From: Engraulis encrasicolus
Lineage: Eukaryota; Chordata; Actinopteri; Clupeiformes; Engraulidae
Assembly (NCBI RefSeq): GCF_034702125.1
Contig: NW_026945687.1
Location: 216,167 to 280,166, forward strand
Direction: 5' to 3'
DNA length: 64,000 nucleotides
In this document: one piece after another, positions 58,171-64,000 of the stretch
How positions within the stretch are numbered: position 1 is the first letter of the stretch
How the letters are laid out: each line of letters opens with the position of its first letter
Position numbers and translations under genes: made by a program
The notes under the pieces: model-generated
Database searches by the model: none
Told to the model about the DNA's origin: nothing
The model's input: the letters and a program-made list of their open reading frames with translations, nothing else

Positions 58171-59812
58171 TCTGATTTTTTTGTCTGGCACCTGCAACAA
58201 GTGTTTTTGGATGTGCGCACCCTACCCAAAACTACTAAACTTACCGCACTGCCAAAATTATTAAAATAAATGTTTATAAAAGTACAAAAGACTTGAACTG
58301 TCACTCATATAGCAGCTTATTACGACACATTTCTGACATGATGTGACCAAAACTTTTTCTATTTTTGTTTTCTCTAAATCATCCTTGTTTTGGATATACA
58401 TGGAATGCAAAAACACATTTTCACAAATATTTCTCTGTCTTGTTTTCTTGTTTAAAGAAACAGACAAGCACACTGGTTCATCTGGTAGTCTAACTGATAG
58501 CTTTATTAAAACAACATGACTATACGTACGGATGACTGTATTCAATTGTACTCAACTAGTATCATAGCAACAGGTCAGTAGTATACAAGGAGGAGGTCCC
58601 GGTAAGTATGGATAACCAATAATATTACAGTATGACAGGAGGACTATATTATGACATATCAATGCGCATGCCAATACAGGATATTTAATGGGTATTTTAT
58701 ACTCTCCTACCAAATCTGGCACGTGCTTCTCTTTTTCACAAGTGTTAGAAAAGGATTAACATCGCCTTAGAATGTAGTGACTTCATGATAACATTTATTT
58801 ACCCATTTTCTAGAAATGAGGGTGGCTCATTTTACCCTGTGGCTCATTTTACCCCGCTCCCCCTAGTGTCAGATTCATGCAAATGCAGTTCTGGGGTTCC
58901 GCCTTGCCACTAAAAAGGCACAATAAGTTGTATTAAAATCTGTGTCAGTCAAAGTGTCTGATTTCTGTGATTTCTGTGAAATGACCCAAACTAACTGTTG
59001 AGTACTTTTATTAATCCTAAAGGAGAGGAAGGTGTCTGTCGTCTGACATGAATACAGAAATACACTAAAGCCTAGTATGCTATTACATGGCCATTAAACA
59101 TTGCACACACTTGAATACTTACATACTATCAGCAGCATTTAATTCACTTCTCTGCTCTCAGAAGTTATGAGTGCAGAGTGAAATATAATCTCTTCCTTTA
59201 TTTATCCATTATTTATCCAGGATTGTCCAGACTAGGAGTCTCTTCTGCCAGGGAGTCCTGGTCAAAATGGCAGTCAACATATACATGGCTTCACAGTGTT
59301 TGTAAGCACAATGTTGTGAGGAGGGGCAAGACACTGGCAGCCAACCACGTGAGCTAATTTTTTGACCGACAGCGGTTTCCAACAATCAGAGGTTGAGTTG
59401 TGCGCAGCTAGGTTCGCGCAGCCAGGGGAAAACAAACATGTTGAACCCATGTGTAGTTACAGACACAGACATATAATAAGGAAAATAAACTTATCAGAAA
59501 GATATTAAGAAAAATAAGCAAAACAACCGTAAAATGACAAAATGACGGTGTAAAATGACCTAGTAAAAGGTAGCCTATGTGGTACATGGTCAGAAACAAT
59601 GACACTCCTCTGCATACAATTAATTTTCCTCTTAAAAGTCTCCAATGAGGGCAGAGAGTCCAAACACAATATCTTCTGCAACTCATTCCATAGGTATGGA
59701 GCATAAAAAGAAAAGTCTATCGGCTAAGACTCATAACCAAGAGTAGCAACAACAATCAGGGCTGAAAAGCACCAACGCCCATAACGCAACGCATAGCCTA
59801 CCAGGGGTGCAT
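58171..59812. other. No gene identified
   Basis: AT-rich sequence with only short meaningless frames (none above ~100 codons). I see no recognisable element, apart from the TTTTACCCC words near 58830-58856. Confidence 0.45.
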
Positions 59813-59933
59813 TTCTCAAAAGAGAAGTTGTTAGCCTGTTAGCAAATTCGGTAGTTGCCAAAGGGAAAATGCATTGCAAACAACAAAGTAGCTAATGTAG
59901 TAAGCAACTTTGGTTTCAAGAAATGCATCCCAG
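59813..59933. mobile_element. Small MITE with inverted ends
   Basis: GGGGTGCATTTCTCAAAAGA at the left and, reversed, GGGATGCATTTCTTGAAACC at the right. The interior also pairs partly (AGAAGTTGTTAGC ... GTAAGCAACTTT). A relative lies at 60297-60405. Confidence 0.7.
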
Positions 59934-60296
59934 ATGTGTAATATGACACCGACCACTCGATGGTCTATCCATGTAATATAGAGATCAGTGCTGCTGTGCT
60001 GACAGTGACACGGAGAAGAAGGCCTGTCCTTTATGAAAGGAGGAGTATTTTCTTATGCTGAACGCAGCATTTAAGTGATCAGACAATATCAGCTGCGAAT
60101 ACAAGTCTGTCTTCCGTTATTTCACAGTGACTGTTCACTTTCTGTGTTCAAATCAGAAAAATCTAGAAGTCTGCTATCGAGTGCAGGAAACAAAAATGTA
60201 GGCCTGGTAAGAGCGCCATATTGGGCGGTGACCGCCTTCAGCGGCACAAATCCTTTCAAGCAAGCTCACCAGTTTCTTATCCTAAATAACAAGACA

Positions 60297-60405
60297 GGGG
60301 TGCATTTCCCAAAAGAGAAGTTGTTACTTCGGTAGTTGCCAATGGGAAAATGAATTGAAAACAACAAAGTAGCTAATGTAGTAAGTAACTTTGGTTTCGA
60401 GAAAC
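60297..60405. mobile_element. Second copy of the small MITE, right end degraded
   Basis: GGGGTGCATTTCCCAAAAGAG through GTAGCTAATGTAGTAAGTAAC and TTTGGTTTCGAGAAAC. The right ATGCATCCC end is missing. Confidence 0.65.
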
Positions 60406-61356
60406 CAGTTAAATAGCAAAGTAAAAGAAACAGAACAAGGACAAAAAAAAGTTCATTCGACACTCACGTGATTTCTCCTAATTTCTCCTTTGAGTAGGTC
60501 TGCGTTCTTGAAGCAACTGGGCAGTCACCTCCGCATTAAAATGGGGAAGTTAAGTTCACTTTTCGGTTTTGTTTTGGACGTGACGTCGTTCCTCTTTTTC
60601 TTTTTTTCTTCTTCCACTTGATGTTGTCTTGCATTACTGTTTTTATGTAAGTCATTAGACACCTTAATTTCCCTCTACTCTATTGCAGTTTTCCCTTTTT
60701 GGGACTCACTAGTTTCACGCCGTCTCGTCCGGGATGGGTGAGATTTGGGTTGTGCGTACTCTGGCCTGAGAGCTGAGGTCGGTGGCGGTGTGCACAAGGG
60801 TGGGTTTTTTAGGGTTTTTTTAGGTTATAGTATTTTGTCCACAAACAAAAACATCACTTTAGGCCTAATTAACAAACAGAAACACCATAGTTCTAATATG
60901 CCAAATTTTCAATAACTTGCCAACCAGCAAAGCAGTGACAGACTGCAAACTGTTATAATAACGGTCTAATAGTTGATAAAATTGCATCAATAAAGTTGCA
61001 TCGAGTAGTAGGCTATTATGGCAAATATGTTGATAACGATGGGGGTTTTATTAGGATTCATTATTTTATCCTCCTACAAAAATATTAATTTAGGTTCATT
61101 CCCAAACATACCGCCTGCCTGATGTGGGCCTCTTTGCACACTGCACATGCGCACTATGATGTACAAGGAAGAGGTGGAATTGCCTGCCTGGTCTGTGTAC
61201 CCTGGCGTGTGTTTCCTGCAGCAGTGTTTGATAGAAGCGATTGTTTTACTATTTACTTCACGTTTTAAGTGTTTATTTTGCAGCCGCCTGAACAAGCCAT
61301 CTTTGATATGGTTTTGATATACAGTATGTCTGAATGAAACACAACAATGAATACAA
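60406..61356. other. No gene identified
   Basis: Only short open frames are present. A T-rich tract at about 60590-60615 and short direct words are the only structure seen. Confidence 0.45.
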
Positions 61357-62190
61357 GGATAAGTGAAACTATGAAGATCATCACATTTGCACCTATGTGA
61401 GCCCACAATATAATAGGGTCTGCACAGAAAACTACTATGCAATAATTCCTACATAGAATACTACTAGTAAGCAATACTTCCAACGCAAAATAGGAGTGAT
61501 TGCCCAAAACATTTAAAAGAATGCCTGCTTTATTTTATGTATGTTCATCAATCAATATGCTATGTTGTGATTGAATGTGTACTATGTGTGTGTTTAAGTG
61601 TCATCTTACTGAAGTTGTTTGTTTATCTTTTACATGAGGACAATTGTTTATCTTTTACACGTGTGACAATTGTTTATCTTTTACATGAGGACAATTTTGG
61701 CCACTAGAGTTCGCCAATGTTTTAGATTTAGAGAGCTATGTCACGTCATGTAGGTGCCCACCGCAGGCTGCCACCCGATGTGTGCTCAAGGATAAGTGAA
61801 ACTATGAAGATCACAGTATACTCTATGAGCCCACAGACTAATAGACGGGGCCTACACAGAAAACCACCATGAAATAATTCCTACACAGAATACTACTAGT
61901 ATGTAATAGGCCTACTTCCAACGCAAAATAGGAGTGATTGCCCAAAACATTTAAAAGAATGCCTGCTTTATTTTATGTATGTATGTTCATCAATCAATCA
62001 ATAGTCTATGTTGTGAGGTGAATTGAGGTGTATGTGTGTGTTAAAGTGTCATCTCACTGAAGTTTTTTTTTTAAATATTTTACTTGAGGACCATTTTGGC
62101 CACTAGAGTTCGCCAATGTTTTAGATTTAGAGATCTACGTCACGTCATGTAGGTGCCCAACGCAGGCTGCCTACCCGATGTGTGGTCTTT
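61357..62190 (+). repeat. Two-copy tandem duplication, period about 400-430 bp
   Basis: GGATAAGTGAAACTATGAAG starts at 61357 and 61790. CAACGCAAAATAGGAGTGAT and GGCCACTAGAGTTCGCCAAT recur in the same order, and both copies end in CACGTCATGTAGGTGCCCA. The first copy has an extra short triplication of TTGTTTATCTTTTACA (about 61618-61690). No gene is evident. Confidence 0.85.
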
Positions 62191-62285
62191 ACGCACGGCG
62201 CATGTGCAAGAGCTTTGCCGAAGTACGATCAGACAGTAGGAATAAAATATCTCTCATCATCCCTATCAATGCAGTTCCCGTAACA

Positions 62286-62757
62286 CTATGTGATACCATC
62301 CACAACACATGGCCTACAGGCCTGTACTCAAAGCTACCAGGTCCATCCACAACACATGGCCTATAGGCCTGTACTCAAAGCTGCCAGGTCCATCCACAAC
62401 ACATGGCCTATAGGCCTGTACTCAAAGCTGCCAGGCCCATAGCATCCACAACACATGGCCTATAGGCCTGTACTCAAAGCTGCCAGGCCCATAGCATCCA
62501 CAACCAGTGGTGTAGTCTGCGTAGAACACAGGTATACAGAGTATACCCGCTTCAAAATTTCAGGGGCTTCAGTATACCCACTTAAAATTGATTGATCCAT
62601 TATTTAGAATAGCACAAAAATATGCAGTATACCCACTTCAAAAAAATTCTCAAATATACAGTATACCTACCATAAAAAAGTAGACTACACCACTGTCCAC
62701 AACACATGGCCTATAGGCCTGCACTCAAAGCTGCCAGGCCCATACCATCCACAACAC
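62286..62757 (+). repeat. Minisatellite, ~45-58 bp unit, split by a MITE
   Basis: Repeats of ATCCACAACACATGGCCTA followed by CTCAAAGCTGCCAGG at about 62298, 62344, 62393, 62451 and, after the MITE, 62696 and 62748. Confidence 0.88.
62505..62695. mobile_element. hAT-like MITE, 191 bp
   Basis: The ends are CAGTGGTGTAGTCTGC and, reversed from the right, CAGTGGTGTAGTCTAC. They are flanked by the perfect 8 bp duplication TCCACAAC (62497-62504 and 62696-62703) inside the minisatellite. The interior has repeated GTATACCCACTT words. Confidence 0.9.
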
Positions 62758-62759
62758 AT

Positions 62760-63078
62760 GAAAGCGAAAGTGAAAGCCCATTGGGAAACTCCAACTCCCA
62801 TTGTCATTGTGACACAGCACTCCACAGCACACAAGTGAACACTGCACACTGCACACAACAAAATTGCATTTATGCCTCACCCGTGCAAGGGGGCAGCCCT
62901 CAGTGGCGCCCCATGGGGAGCAGTGCGGTGGGACGGTACCATGCTCAGGGTACCTCAGTCATGGAGGAGGATGGGCACTGGTTGATTACTCCCCCCACCA
63001 ACCTGGCGGGTCGGGAGTCGAACCGGCATCCTCTGGGATGCAAGTCTGACGCCCTAACCACTCACCCATGACTGCCCA
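62760..63078 (-). mobile_element. tRNA-derived SINE, minus strand
   Basis: On the minus strand the head reads TGGGCAGTCATGGGTGAGTG, with box A TGGGTGAGTGG (63058-63068) and box B GGTTCGACTCC (63014-63024), about 33 bp apart. A GC-rich body follows, with an end rich in CTTTCACTTTC words near 62760-62780. Confidence 0.8.
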
Positions 63079-63120
63079 GATTGGCACTACAATACCTGTA
63101 TACCCAGCACACTACTTTGC

Positions 63121-63615
63121 GGTGAGCCGTGGTCTAGTGGTTAGGTAGGTGGGCTTGAGATCAGAGGGTTGAGGGTTCAAATCCCATCCTTACCTCTCCC
63201 AACACCTATATCCATGGCTGAAGTGCAAGGCACCTAATGACACAACTCCAGGGACTGTAACCAACACCCTGTAGCAAGGCACCTAACGACACAGCTCCAT
63301 GGACTGTAACCAATACCCTGTACCAAGGCACCTAACGACACAGCTCCATGGACTGTAACCAATACCCTGTACCAAGGCACCTAACGACACAGCTCCAGGG
63401 ACTGTAACCAATACCCTGTAGCAAGGCACCTAATGACACAGCTCCAGGGACTGTAACCAATACCCNGTACCAAAGCACCTAACGACACAGCTCCAGGGAC
63501 TGTAACCAATACCCTGTACCAAGGCACCTAACCACATTGTTCCAGGGACTGTAACCAATACCCTGCACCTAAATAACTGTAATCCGCTTTTGGATAAAAA
63601 GCATCAGCTGTGTGT
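63121..63615 (+). mobile_element. tRNA-derived SINE with an internal minisatellite
   Basis: Box A TGGTCTAGTGG is at 63130-63140 and box B GGTTCAAATCC at 63174-63184. The tail TAATCCGCTTTTGGATAAAA near 63580-63600 is the L2-related tail common in fish SINEs. Between head and tail are about seven ~49 bp repeats. Confidence 0.78.
63225..63570 (+). repeat. ~49 bp minisatellite inside the SINE
   Basis: The monomer contains AAGGCACCTAACGACACAGC then CCAGGGACTGTAACCAATAC. Copies start near 63228, 63274, 63324, 63375, 63422, 63472 and 63519. One N is at 63466. Confidence 0.9.
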
Positions 63616-63904
63616 AAATCTGATTCCATTGAGCGATTTTAACTCCAAGATGAGATCACTGGAGACTGATTCACTTGCCTGTAACTGTTTTAATTGATTT
63701 GTAATTGTGTCATTTGATTTGTTATTTTAATGCAACTGGAATTTTAATTTTGGAACTTGTGCCGCCACTTGGCCAGGACACCCTTGCATTATAAGCTAGA
63801 TTCATGGTTATTCATTACTGTTAACATAAAACATCATGAAACATCACGGGTGTAGTCGTAATGCGTTGTAAGTAATTATAATGCGCATTATAATATGTTA
63901 TAAA
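63616..63904. other. No feature identified
   Basis: AT-rich, no gene seen. ATAATGCGCATTATAAT near 63878 is a short palindrome. Confidence 0.4.
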
Positions 63905-64000
63905 TGTCAAGTCAAGTCAGTCATGTCAGCTTTATTGTCACTTTCAGCATATGGACAGACATACAAGGAAAAAATGAAATGACGTTTTCTCTCTATACCA
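63905..64000 (-). mobile_element. LINE 3' end, antisense, running off the window
   Basis: GTCAAGTCAAGTCAGTCATG followed by TCAGCTTTATTGTCA is, on the minus strand, an AATAAAGCTGA end with a GACTT repeat tail. This is a familiar fish LINE terminus. Only about 95 bp is inside the window. Confidence 0.55.

Noticed and set aside
62286..62757. CRISPR-like array
   Set aside because: The units are contiguous tandem repeats without unique spacers, and the window is clearly from a vertebrate.
63867..63900. Short palindrome ATAATGCGCATTATAAT as a regulatory site
   Set aside because: Its size is compatible with chance in AT-rich sequence, and nothing nearby depends on it.

Overview
The window looks like transposon-rich euchromatin from a teleost fish. 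The evidence is the mix of element families: L2-type LINEs with CTTGC or ATT tails, a Tc1-like transposon, PIF/Harbinger- and hAT-like elements, a Ty3/Gypsy element, a Penelope-like element and tRNA-derived SINEs, together with long CA and GA microsatellites. The tRNA-SINEs at the right end might fit a clupeiform fish, but I cannot establish the species. I see no complete host gene. The only host-exon candidate is a 100 bp minus-strand stretch at 54704-54803.

Layout. 1-1048: no gene, with a short direct repeat. 1050-4043: a 5'-truncated, frameshifted L2-type LINE with an ATT-repeat tail. 4354 to about 54147: the dominant structure, an array of ten head-to-tail units (U1-U10). The full unit is about 2.8 kb once insertions are subtracted. 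Each full unit carries, in order, a decayed Tc1-like transposase 3' end (block A), a 95-140 bp palindrome (C), unique sequence (D), a segment open on both strands (E), a GA microsatellite (F), further unique sequence (G), a ~185 bp palindrome resembling two facing Penelope-type termini (H), and a GGGGCCC-rich segment (I). U2 and U3 are ~1.06 kb short units.

The array is split by later insertions, most with readable target duplications: an intact Tc1-like transposon (9616-11232), an unclassified 1.17 kb insert (11621-12787), a TA-flanked MITE-like element (17371-18485), a PIF/Harbinger-like element (21513-24176), an antisense LINE fragment present in both U8 and U10 (with a solo LTR in the U8 copy), a near-intact full-length L2-type LINE (28165-33298), a complete Ty3/Gypsy element (40854-50120) and two hAT-like elements (51551-52182, 52244-54038).

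The Gypsy element has gag, then protease-pol in the -1 frame behind a G GGA AAC slippery heptamer. Its pol is split between protease and RT by a 545 bp miniature LTR retrotransposon (TRIM, 45496-46040) with two identical 154 bp LTRs, a tRNA-Leu-type primer-binding site, a polypurine run and a 5 bp target duplication. Each LTR of the TRIM carries tRNA-like A and B boxes. This is the most unusual object in the window.

54148-64000: non-array sequence with microsatellites, the exon candidate, a truncated Penelope-like element with a GIY-YIG endonuclease ORF, a 14 bp target duplication and a foldable hammerhead ribozyme motif (55873-57142), a second hAT copy, a Penelope-type terminus between inverted repeats, small MITEs, minisatellites, two tRNA-derived SINEs (one minus strand, one plus strand) and an antisense LINE tail running off the end.
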